Below, piece after piece: positions 13,701 to 26,200 of a stretch of 64,000 nt of DNA. Source of the DNA: Monarcha castaneiventris obscurior (lineage: Eukaryota > Chordata > Aves > Passeriformes > Monarchidae); assembly GCA_026261815.1 (NCBI GenBank), contig JAMPIT010000174.1, positions 6,448,001 through 6,512,000 of the forward strand. The letters run 5' to 3'. A model generated the notes under the pieces. The model had not been told where the DNA came from. It saw only the letters and a program-made list of their open reading frames with translations, and ran no database searches. Position 1 is the first letter of the stretch; each line of letters opens with the position of its first letter. The translations under genes were made by a program, and so were the position numbers.

Positions 13701-14143
13701 TTTCTCAGTGGCGTCTTCATTAGGACTTCTGGCTATGTTTTAAGTTAATGAAAACAAGCAAGAACCTCCAAAGAAAGAGCTAGATCTCTGCAAACAGCCC
13801 TGCTGAATCCACTTAGAATTAAGTTGCTTGTATTTGAATACTACAATATTTTAGCTGATAGCATTCTGGTTATATTTTACACTAAGTGTGAATATGTTTT
13901 CAGTCTTCTCTGAAAGCCTTTGTGAAGTGTTCCTCTGCTTTCATCCCAGTTTCAGTGCCAAAATTTTCATCATGAGAGATTTTTTTTTTCTAGAACTAAA
14001 TCAAAGCCAGGGTTTCCTTTCAGTCTTTTTATTTCTATTACATCTCTGTCACTTTACTAAAGGCTGCTTCGTGGTATGCCTGTGTGCAAGGGGTGCTCTG
14101 ATGAGAGAGAGCACCGAGTGACAGAGCAGTTCTTCTCTTGCAG
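4771..14143. other. Non-coding region upstream of LAMB4
   Basis: About 9.4 kb with no recognisable coding exon on either strand. It contains the SINE at 7541-7690 and a short CTG-rich run at about 8385-8412. If LAMB4 has a non-coding first exon it should lie in or before this stretch, because the initiator exon is preceded by an acceptor-like sequence. Confidence 0.5.
7541..7690 (-). mobile_element. tRNA-headed, CR1-tailed SINE (TguSINE1-like)
   Basis: Read on the minus strand, the element opens with a degraded tRNA. The T-loop motif GGTTTCAATCCCC and the anticodon-arm stretch GGTGCTCATAATGCCAAGG closely follow the tRNA-Ile pattern GGTGCTAATAACGCCAAGG. It then passes into a CR1-type 3' tail; on the plus strand this reads CAGAATCTCAGAATTGTCTG followed by GTTGGAAGGGACCC. 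A tRNA-Ile head on a CR1 tail is, from memory, the structure of TguSINE1 of songbirds, mobilised by CR1 reverse transcriptase. The mutated anticodon loop and poor D-arm show it is not a working tRNA gene. Confidence 0.8.
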
Positions 14144-14172
14144 CAGTACCAGTCAGAGTTTGATGGGGAGGC

Positions 14173-14206
14173 ATGAGGCTGGGGCTGGCCATCCTGTTAC
14201 ACCTCA
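14173..14206 (+). CDS. LAMB4: LAMB4 exon 1 (initiator ATG)
   Basis: ATG followed by a hydrophobic leader, then donor gtaagt; ends in phase 1. A pyrimidine tract and cag at 14141-14143 lie 29 bases before the ATG, so this may be an internal exon with an unplaced non-coding exon upstream. Confidence 0.85.
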
Positions 14207-17200
14207 GTAAGTACAGATGCTACAGTTACTCAGGCCACTTTTGAAATATTATCATGTGATTTACATATCTCTCCAAGATTTTGTTAAAGCACTTCTTTTA
14301 AGTAAATGCTATTGGGAAACACATGACAGTGAATCCTTATTCCCTGCTCTCCTGCCAGGGACCCACAAGTGATATGAAACCTTTAAGTACAAAGAAGACA
14401 TACATGTTGTAATTGAGTCTGATTCAGTTCCTGAAAGGGGCAATCAACATTTGCTAATAAATAATGAGCATGGATTTGTGTAACTAAAAAGAGCAGGCTA
14501 ACTAGACAGAGGCATTGCTTTACACTTAAAGAGTCAAGTGTCACACATCATCTAAGTTATAGCTGGAGCCATAGACTGAAATCTGGCTATAAAATGCTGT
14601 ATTTTTGCTGTTGTAGTTGCATTTCTAGTATTCTGTTGGATCTTCATGTATCAATTGTTGGGGTCTTTTAACTGCACCTTTTCTAACAAGTCGAGCCAAG
14701 TAAAGCTGAACAGATAAAGCCTCGGAGGTACCCATTCCTTTTCAGAGTTTCAGGACAGAACTTGTTTAAAAGGACAAGCCCTGTAAGGGAAGTCTCAATA
14801 TAATGGGGAAGATACTGAAAGTTGTTTCAGGCAAAACAAACAAAAATTCCTGCAATTATTTAGAGAATTCAGAATTATTCTGTCTATTTATGAATGACCA
14901 TTCTATGGGGTCTGAAGGGGTTCTGACAGTGAACTAGGGATTCATCACAAATTAACAGAAAATCTGAGGGACCCCTGATGTCAATCCTGGTCTCATTTCC
15001 ACCGTTATAACTTGGATATCAACAGAAATAAGTAGAATTAATTCAAATCTGGCTTTGCTCACAGAGTCAATTGAAATGCTCACTATTCTTTTGTAGGAAT
15101 GCTGGCAATGGGTATGTCAGGGTGGGAAGCATAATAAATTATTGCTCATGGCAGATTGCCATTTTTATTGAAAAATAATATGCTGAAAATTTAAGTTTTA
15201 GCATGGGTTTGCAATATGCTAGCTGTATTTTTTATGATTATTTTGCAGTGGGTGGGTTCATTACTGAAGTTCTTCAAAAATGTGTAACAAAGAGCAAAAG
15301 GAGTACAGGCAAAGGATAATTGAGTTTTCTGCATGTGTTGGGATTTAACTGATTTTGTCTGGAGAATACTGCTGGCTATACAAAGCAATTTAATCTTTCT
15401 TTGATCTTCTTTCATGCTCAGTGCTGATAAGACCCAGGCATGCACAGCATGACTGTGATGCTGGGTCCTGCCACCCAGCCCTTGGGGACCTTCTCCGGGG
15501 TCGCAGCAAGCAACTGACAGCCTCATCAACCTGTGGGATGAATAGCCCTCAGAAGTACTGCATTATAGGCTACCTGGAGGTTGGTTTGCTCTTTCTTTTT
15601 AAATAAACTGAACTCTTCTTACTAACCGTGTTCTCATCTGTACAGGGAGTTTGCCCAGACTAGGAAATTCCTGTGGGAGTTGTCTGAATAATCATCAGAC
15701 AGTGTGACATTAAGCCTGGTGGGAGGCTGTGCCTCACTGCAGCACATATGGAGGGTTTGGCAGCAAACAGCCTCCTTGGTGATGTGTATCTTCTCAAGGG
15801 GGAGAAACATCCCTGAGATGCACAGGGATTGAGCACAGGGATTTCTGAAGGAGCTTTGTTCTGCAAGTCCTCTTCCCACACATGCCCCAGAGCTGAAGCC
15901 CATGGTCTGTGTGTGTGAGTGCAGGGGTAGTGGGGTCCCAGAGGCTGCAGGACCTTCTCCAGAGGACATGTCCGTATGGTGCTGAGGCCTGAGGCAGCCT
16001 GTTAAGGGATTCACACCATACCCTCTCCTCTCTTTTGATCTGAAATGAGGCCAACATTGCTGAAAGCAGAAAGCTGCCTCTGAAAAAGGAAGAACTAATG
16101 CTGTGGTCCAGTTTTTGGCCATGTGAGTGGGTCAGCAGATCCACAGTGTGGCTGACCAGAGGGATGCCTCTCACTCCCTGGCTGCAGTGGTGAGGGGGAG
16201 CCACTGGGTATATGGAAGGTGTGCAGGAATGAGGATTCCTCTGTTGCACATCCTGGAGGACTTGGCCCCACTGAGCTAATAAACTGTCACAAATAGAAAT
16301 ATTTTCATTAAATAACAGCTTGGGTTGAAGAGGAAGTTAAAATACAGCTTAGTTTATAAGCAATTGAAAATAATTACAGTTTATGACCTTCTAGCTTAAT
16401 GTTGTGACACATATGCAGAGTAAAGTATGGACATGGAACCAAACACTGCTCCAACTTGCACATTGTATCCACAGTTTTCTGCAAAATGTATGTATCTCTT
16501 TCCTTTGCTGAAATAGCCTGAATCATCTTTCTGGCCCTAAAGCTGGATGACTGCCTTTTATTCTTGCTTTTTAGAAGGAGATCAAAGAGCAATAGAAAAT
16601 TAATATTTTCACTCGCCTGTACTTATCTTTTGAATTATGTAAATACAGACTCATGAAAAGGAGCAGCTGTTCCTCAATAATCCCTGTGATTTAATGGTGC
16701 TTTAACATATCTTGACCTGTGGTGGCTGTCTCCTGAAGAGGGTGAAAACTACAAACTCTGCTGCATTGCAGAGTTCGAGAGAGAGACGCTCTGGCAATGT
16801 GTTCTGTTCCATCAGCTTGCCTTAAATGTGTTGTCACCTACAGTGCATCAGAGTCCCACTTCACTTTCAATTCACTTTCTCACCAGCACATTTTGAATGC
16901 TTTGCTGGAGGCAGGCCAGGAAGCTTTGCATCTTGCATCTTGTAAAGCAAAGTTCTTCCTCCCCCAGTTCCCCTCCTGATGACCCATGTCAGGCTTCATG
17001 ATAAGAGCAAACCTTACTCATGAAAGTGGGTATCAGTCGACGTGGCAAGCTACCAAGAGCCAGGATTTAGCTGGGATTCAGATGGGAAAAAATAGAATTC
17101 AACTACTTTGTGTTTGGAAAGAAGCACTGCAAATAATTTTCAGTCTTTAATATGTCTTATTGTGTTTAAAATGTAGGTTAAGTGGGTTTTAGCTCAATAA

Positions 17201-20200
17201 TTGGATTTACTACTTACACATGTTTTGAAAGGAAAAGACAGGGCACTCAGTGTTGAGGAGAGTATAAAGCTGCACAATTCAGAGGCAAATGGGATCTGCC
17301 AGACATGAACATGCACATGCTTGTCCCTTGAAGCAGATTTTTATGGAGCAGCCTTAGACATAAGTTGCCCCAGTGTCATATTGTGTGTCTATATAAACCA
17401 GAGTGAGTGTGTGCAGTCCTGCCAACTGCTTCAACAGTCTGAGCTCTCCTTACCAGAGCTGTGTGAAATGAGATGGGAGAGTATTTTTTGTATCTCTCTC
17501 TCATCTTCTAAAATGTGCATTAATACACTTGTCAAGTGTAGTATAGAATGACTGAATATAATACATAATTATCATGTTTAAATACATTAATTATACCATA
17601 CCTGTAAATCTAGATCTCATAATTTATTTAAATGTGAATAATTCTCAGGTGATTTCATAATGCAAAGATGCTAAAACCATTCCTAATTCTTCTCTGTGGA
17701 TCCTGAATGTGCCAAGTGTGGTGCCTCTCCACCCATCTCTTTCTGGGCCATTTCCAGCCTCCCAGCAATGGGCACTGAACCCATGCCTCCTCCTTCAGCT
17801 CCCTCTGGGGTGCTGCATCCCCTCTTCCTCCTGCCACTGTCCCTGCCAGCCAGGCACACAGCTGGGGCATCACCTTCTGCTGTGGCTTATTCCTGTGTCC
17901 TCACACCCAGGCTCTGCCCAGATCTCCTGGAGTCAGTCTGTGCAATGCATCCACCCCTGCCTGCCCTGCTGAAAACTTCCCTGGGACTCTGCTGGCTGTG
18001 ATGGCTGCTTGGGCTGTCCACTTGGCTCAGCACAGATCATCTCCCAACCCAGCATGTTAACCTTGTCACCTCTTCTTGGTCTCCCACTCAATCCCTGTCT
18101 TGTTACCTTAAATGGGAGCTCCTTGCCCTCACTATCAAAGCCTCTCATTCAGAACTGAGATATTGGTTAATCATTACTACCTTCATCTTCTGCTTGTAAC
18201 ATTTTCAAACAAGACCCTTTTTTCCTATTGATATCCTAATTTTCCTCCTTTGCATTGATTTTAAACTTTCCCAGTTTCCCTATGTTTCAAAATACACTTA
18301 CAGTGGTCAGGATGGTGGTGTCAGCCCAAACCAACTATTTACCTTGTACCTGGTCTTACTGAGGTCCCTTCTCCACAACTGAAAAAGTATAATTTTTATA
18401 AAGTACCTGGGGCAGACCATGACCAGCACTTACTATGTGCATGCTTTGTGCATATGAAGATTTTCTTGGGCTTGTATATGAAAAGCCTGAGTGATTAAAA
18501 GCACAGGCACTCAAAGCAACAAGACAGGTTCAAGTCTTGCAATGGGATAAATATATGTATGTCCACCTGATTTTTAGTGAAGAAACCAAATTAAACTTTT
18601 ATTCTGCTCATTTTGTTTTCTAGGCTGAGGAGAAGTGCTTTCTCTGTGATTCCAGATACCCATATAATCCCTATACCCAGCACAACAGTCACATGGTTGA
18701 AAATGTTATCACAACGTTGGAGCCCGAAAGGAAAAGGAAGTGGTGGCAGTCAGAAAATGGTACGTTTCTCAGAGAAAATATTCCTGCGAAATGCTACTGT
18801 GAGATTTCTTTATGTAATTGGCTTTCACAAAGTTGCCTTCATGAAGAGATGAAACAAAACCACATCTGTTTCTTTGATTTGGTGATTTAAACCCATTTGT
18901 GTATAGCAATATAGGATTTCAGAGAGTCTGGTTTTCTATAGACAGGTTTTAAGCTCAGCACCTCCAAGAGCTGGCCAGAGAACCTGTGGCAATGCGGCAT
19001 TATACATAGAGGCCATGTATTTTCCACAGGGCATCTCCCTGTCAGGGAATCATCATTTGGGGCAAAGATACAGTTGCCTACAGATTCAATGTAAAGACAG
19101 TGTGTAAAACACAGATACCCATTTTAAAAAATTATTTGAAAGCACTAATAATTTATGAAAAAACTAAATAAAGCCTGGCTATCACCTCCCTTATTCTGAT
19201 ACTCCCAAGTTCCTTTTCTGCAGGGCTGTTCTTCATCTGTTTATCCCCCAGCTTGTATTGATACTGAGGGTTGTCCTAACCCAGGTGCAGCACCTTGCAC
19301 TTGGCCTTGACAAATCTCATCAGACTCCCATGGGCCCACATCTCGAGCTTTTCCAGGTCCCTCTAGATGGTCACTGATCCTTCACGTGTCAACTGCACCA
19401 CTAAGCTTGGTGTCCTCTGCAACTTGCTGAGGATGCATGTGATCCCAGAATTGATGAAATTATTATCCTTACAGCTCCTCTGGGAAGATATGCTAGGAGG
19501 AATAACATCTGCTCTATTTTATCTGACATACGATTATGTAAGAAACATTTGCCTGGGTGGAAATAAAGGTATAGAAAAATAAGATGATATGTTAACCCTA
19601 TTTTAGCATCCAACTGAAAATGCATAAGCCTTGTTTTTCATGGAGTTTAGCAAGGATCTGTCACCAGCTTTGGACACCTGGACACAACAAAGCTGTGGGC
19701 CAGCTGTGAGAGGAGCTTTCCTTATTCTCCCTATCTTCTGAGGTGAGGTCTTATGCACAGCCTAGTCAGCAGGAATCCTGGGATGGTGCATGCAGGTGTG
19801 AAAAATGGGGATATTGGCTAAGCTCCTGCAATTCTCTACAGAGAATGTGTGACTTGTGGAGTTTTTTCTATATTTGTTGCAGTTCTGGAAGATGCCTGGT
19901 GCAGTAGCTCTGCTCATGACAAATTTCACATCTGGCAGTATAGAACGGTTTAACCATGTTTACCATGAAGAAGACACCTCATTTTTATTAGTGCTCTTTT
20001 TCTTTCTTAGAGATAAGTAAATTATTTGAATGGATTAAAAAAAATAAACCTAACTGGATATAGAAACACACAAACCCTACCATGACCATCATTTGCAGTC
20101 CAAATTACGTGAGAGGGACCTTCAGCCACCTCCTGCAGTGTCAGTGACATGCAGCATTGCTGGTGATAGTGCCAGGAAGGCAGCATATCATACTGGCCCA

Positions 20201-23200
20201 AAGAGAGCGGTCCAGCTGCACAGAGTTGTGCACAGGGGATGCCCTAGAGAGTCTTTCTGCTCTGCTGGAAAAGGCATCTTTAAATCCCCCATGGGAAAAC
20301 TGTCTCAGCAACCCCTTCAATGTATGCATTGTACACTTCATTTTCATTCTCTTTTCAGGCATTGACCATGTCAGTATTAGATTGGACCTAGAAACTTTAT
20401 TCCAGTTCAGCCATCTTATCCTGACCTTTAAGGTACATCTTTTACCAGAGCTTTTATGTAATGTTATACACTAATTACTTAACCACAGGAATAAATTGCT
20501 TAGAGAGGCAATGAGAGCTCCATCTTTAGAGGTTTGTAAGAACAGGTTAGATAAACACCTGTCAAGTATGGTTAAATTATAGTTGATCCTGCCTTAGGGG
20601 AGGAGGATAGACTGAATAGTTTCCTATTCATCTGCCTTCTGGTCCTATTTTCTATAAATCCAAGAATTAAAGCTGAAAAAATACATAGCAAAACAAACCC
20701 CTAAAAATTAAGACACATTTGAACTCCAGTTGCTCTTTCAATTTAGTTCAGCCCATGCGTATCTATTATGATCCAGATGATTACAATTTTTTTTTGTACA
20801 AAATTCCTATATTGTTATGATAAACTTCCTTTCTTAGAAAGTAATCTTGGATCTTTATTAAATGTTACCATTCCCTTTTGCTAGAGAGAGGTTCTAATGA
20901 GCTTTTTCAGAGAATCATGTAACTATCACAGTACCTGTACCGAGCCTATAAGCTCTCAAACACAAAATTGTAGCATCCTCCAAAGAGGAGTATCAATATA
21001 GCAACCCCTGAGGTGTCTTATTAACGCCTTCTTAGGGAATTCTTGAAATGTTTCTTGCAGACATTTCGGCCTGCAGCAATGCTGGTTGAGCGCTCTACCG
21101 ACTTTGGTCAGACCTGGAAAGTGTTTAGATATTTTGCACATGATTGTGCAGCTTCTTTTCCCAACATCTCTTCTGGTCCAGCAAAAAGTGTTGGAGATGT
21201 TGTTTGTGATTCAAGATATTCAGACATCGAGCCCTCCACTGAAGGCGAGGTACTGTCAAGTGTCTGTTTGTATGAGTTCAGATCATATGTGGAGCTGAAG
21301 GTGGCCTCTTGTCTGTGTCTGCTAAAGGCAGAGGCCTGCCCTTTGATCCCTTTGGTGGCTGCTCTAGAGCTTTATTGATTTTTTTTTTTTTTTTGCAGGT
21401 TGTTTTAAAAGCTTTGGATCCCAGCTTTGAAATAGAAAATCCATATGTGCCATATATCCAAGGTATGGACACTACAGGTTTTCTCCAGAGATACTTTGTG
21501 GGTATTGTTTGTTTTGTATACTGAAAGGGTCAACAGCTCAGCTGGTGTAAGTCAATGATGTTGAAAATTAGGTACCTAAAAATCTTAGGGAGACGTATTA
21601 ATAAATGAAATGGGCCAGTCTTGTTCTCTAGCCCTGGGGGCAAATGGCAAAGCTCTGCAGAACCTCATCCAAGTAGCTAAACTGTCTTTCCTTCTGGCCC
21701 AATCCACACTGCATTTGAGAGCAGTCCCAGAGGTACACATGAACCCATGAAGTGGCTGGGAAAATGCAGAGCTATACCAAGCAGGATGCTAACACTTATG
21801 CAGCAGTATGCCAGGAGTGGGTCCTTGCCCTGGCACTGCATGCATTACTGGTCTTGGCCAATATTGGATCATTTTCATTATTTCTTCACTATGGGAAAAT
21901 TCTTGGATGACTGATTCAAGCTGAAAATTTCATACTGTTCATTTTAGACTGAACTCAGGCTCTTGATCTCTCTTCTTTCCTTCCAGAGCTCATTACACTG
22001 ACAAACCTAAGGATCAATTTTACTAAACTCCACACCCTTGGTGATGCTCTGCTTGGGAGGAGGCACAGTGATCCCCTTGAGAAGTACTACTATGCCATCT
22101 ATGAGATGGTTGTGCAGGGCAGCTGCTTTTGCAATGGCCATGCCAGCCAGTGTGATTCTGTGCAGAACGTGCGGGGAGATGTTTTCCATCAGTCTGGGAT
22201 GGTGAGTCGTTAATGCTGTCTCCAGAAAGGGCAGTCCCTTCTGGTGTTTTGTGAGAAGCAAGAGGTGGAGGGAGGGATCAGAAGGAAGATCTCCGATAAT
22301 CTTTGGATTGACCATTTGCAACTGCTAGTTGTTAAATGTCTCAATGCAGACTCTTCTTTTAAACCCTTGGTTGAAATGCGCAGAAGCTGTCTTTGTTGGC
22401 ACTACTGTGGTGTTTCAAAAGCAACTGGGGCAAGACATGTTGATAATAGCAGCAAAATACCAGAGCTGTAATGGTGCAAATGTAATGCAGTAAGTAGCCT
22501 ATGGCATGTGCAGACTTGAATGGCCACTTGTTGGGTGCATTCCACACTCCAGCTGGGCCCGGGGGCTCTGCAGCAGGAGAGGAGGCATTGGCACAAAGAA
22601 TAGTTGATAATGCAAAGCTAACCCATGAAAAATGGATTATTAAAAATCCCAGGAATGTGATTGCAAATTCTTTCCCTCTGGGAGCAAGCGTTTTTTCTCC
22701 TGGAAAATGTGTGTGTCAATATGAAGACATGTAGAGGGAGAGAGAGACTCTAAAATGTTGAAGTCTCCTTTGTTATCTCTGTAAGTAATTTTTTTCTAAA
22801 TATTGTTCAGTGGCTTTAAAACTATTTGCTTAAACTTTGCAGGTATTCTCCAGATCTTTTACTCAAATAATTGAAAATTATGTCAGTTGAGGGAGCCAAA
22901 GAGCTTCAAATTTTCCTGATCTTGCTGACATACCTTGACCAGAGCTCTGCTCTGCTCTGCTCTGCTCTGCTCTGCTCTGCTCTCCTCTCCTCTCCTCTCT
23001 TGTCACCTAATCTCCTCTCTGTTCTCACCACATTACAGGTCCATGGGAGATGTATCTGCCGCCATAACACTGAAGGTTTGTCTTGTGAAAGATGTAAAGA
23101 TTTCTACAATGATGCTCCCTGGAGGCCAGCTGAAGGGACCCAAGATAATTCTTGCAAACGTAACTCAAACATGCTATTTTCCTTTTTAATAGCAGGGGGT

Positions 23201-26200
23201 GGGTGTAGCGTAATCCTAGTTCAATTCACAATGGGATGGCCAGGTTTCTGAGAGGGAGACTTTTTCATGCCTCATCCAGAAAAACAGATTGCTGCATCCA
23301 TAGGTGCTGTGTTATCCCACAAGAGGAAGACTGTTTCATGTTCTTACTCTTCATGCAGAGGAAAAAAAACAATAAGGAAAGGACAAAGCAGCTAATGCAA
23401 AAAAGATCATTCATTGGTTTGCACAGAGTTTTTCATGTGAGTGAAAGAATTTAGACAAGGCTAAATTATTTATTTCCACAATAATGAGTAATGTAGTATA
23501 CACAAGAATAATGTATTAGGGTCCATAATAAATATTCAGCTAGAGCTTTCTTCAGCAGAGCAGTGTTCCCCACTGCATATCAGGCACACTCACCTGCATT
23601 TCCAAGTTTAGGACACAGTTCTGTCCTAAGACTCCAATGTTTTCTCCCAGTTGTAACACACAAGGCCTGGGAATAATCTTGCTGGGCACTGAAATCATAC
23701 AAGTAACCGGTAACTCTGTCTTAAGTGTAGACAGCAATGGTAGCCAGACCACAATACTGACATGGTGTGAAATACCCTGCTGTTTGTTTTGGTTTCAGGT
23801 TGTAACTGCAACAGCCACTCCAGCAGATGCCACTTTGACATGGCCGTGTACCAGGCCAGCGGCGGGGTCAGCGGTGGCGTTTGTGAGGACTGTCAGGACA
23901 ACACCACTGGGCAACACTGTGACAAGTGCAAACGTTTCTTTTACCAGGATCCACTCAAAGCCATCTCAGATCCTCAGGCCTGCCTCCGTAAGCCTTCCCT
24001 TTTTAACTTCCAGAAAAATGACTCAAAGCAGGGTTGTTATGGTTCTCTTTGCTCTGAGCCCTACAGCCATCCCCATGCTTAAATGTCCACATGGTTGTAA
24101 AAATGCTACCATACCTGTGACATCCAAACTGCTTTACAAAGTTGCTGCATGACAGTATCCTCGAACCAGCATTGTAAAAAGAGCTGGATATTCCAACTCC
24201 TTGCTAAACTGAGTTTAGAAATCCAGCAGAGCTATCATCTTTCTTGAACAATGTTAATATAAATATGAATATCAGTAGTGATGTTGCTTCTGTGACCTTC
24301 AGGGATTATAGACGAGGGTGCAAAATGATGGGAGGAGAAAATAACTTTTGCTAGATACCTGCTATATGCAAGAAAAATAGTCTTTCAGACATGAAAGCTC
24401 TTCTTCTGAAAGATCACCTAAATTCATTATTAACATAGGATGGAGAAAATGCTCTGAGTGTAATTTAATTGTAGCAATTGATTGACATGGAAAGTCCTTA
24501 AGGAGCAAAGGGCAGATTACCAGCAGCTCTGAAATTGCATTTCCATGCTTACATCTACATGAGCTTTTTTAATGTGTCTCCTTGACCCTGCCTGCAGCAT
24601 GCAGCTGTGACCCCGAGGGTACCTTGCCCGAGGGCGTGTGCGAGAGCCACACGGATCCCACGCTGGGAACGGTCGCGGGCCGCTGCCCCTGCAAGGAAAA
24701 TGTGGAGGGCACTCGCTGTGACAAGTGCAGGGCAAACTACTACGGGCTGAGCAGCAGCGACCCCCTGGGCTGCCAGCGTACGTAAACCACCTCGTCTTCT
24801 TTACAAAGTATTTTTAAGGCATGGAGGTAGTTGAATGCACAGATCCACATACTAATGCTCTATTGAGTCACAAAATACCCAGTTGCCTACTGTAATTTGA
24901 TGTCAAAGTAATTCAAGGTTACTGGCGCAGCATCCAAGACTGAAACAATGCAAAATCACTTTCAGAATGCATAGTACAATACAACAGATCAGGCTGTTGT
25001 TAATAGAAGGGTTATTGAATATGCAATTTAATTGAAAAGGGAGATTGAGATGACAGGAGCTGCTGCCTTGCCAAGAGAACTTCCAGCCAACCATTCCTCT
25101 GAGAGAAGCTTGCTGAAAAACACGTCCCACCCCTGCCCAGGTGCACTGTGGGTTTGTGAGCACGTTATGCCCATACCAGGTGCTCAGCCACACACAAGGA
25201 CTGCAGCGCAGATCAGCACACAGCACTTGGCAAACCACTGCAGAGGACTTCTGCCAGTGCTTCTGCTCCCCTCAGAGAGGGACCCACTGAGGAAATTGTT
25301 CATTTTCCAAGGGCAGTCTGAGGGCTGGAGGGTGCCAGGGCATGTTCATCTGCAGAATGTCTGTGTGGAGGGCAGAGACTGCCTGTCATGCTGATGCCTC
25401 ATCTAACATAAATGCCAGTCCTGCTGCTGTCACTGGGGCCTGCATAGGTAACTGCACATTTCTGTCCCTGCAGCCTGCAACTGCGACCCCTTGGGCAGTT
25501 TGCCCTTCTCCATCTGTGATCCTGCCACGGGAGAGTGCCTCTGCCAGAAGTTCACCACAGGGCAACGCTGTGAAAAATGCCTTGTATGTACTCAGATTTT
25601 GTTTTTGCTTCTGCATGTGATTTTGGAAGTCTCCTCACCCATCTCATACCTTTTCATTGCCAGAAAAGTAAACAATTAGTCAAAATTCAAGATAAGTTTA
25701 CAGCTACATGCTCCCATTTTGCACTGACACATCGGCTTCTCTTTCACTGCTCCCAAACATTTATGCAATCAAATTGCAGTGGAAGGAGCACTCCCAAGAA
25801 GGAAAGGAAATGCAAAATTATGTCCCTGGTCCATCTTTGCTGTTTACAGAGCTATTTGCTTGTACAAGTGGGTACATCTCTGGCTCTTGCAGTGGCTGAG
25901 CATCCCTGCTACCTGGTAAGAGAAGCAATCTCCCATGGCCAAGCATAGTAGTGGTGCAGAGCATTGTTCATTCAGCAGAACGAGTTTTTGTTTTGCTTTG
26001 CTTTGCATACTTAAATATTTTCCATGAAAGAATCTTTCTTTTTGTACCAGGTAGGATACTGGGGTCTTGGCAACAGCTTGTATGGCTGTTCTCCATGTGG
26101 CTGTGATATTGGTGGATCCCAGAATAACTTGTAAGTTAAAGTTCTTCAAGTTCTTTCTTGGTTTTAATTTTTATAAACTCTTAGGCTAGATTTTCTGGTT

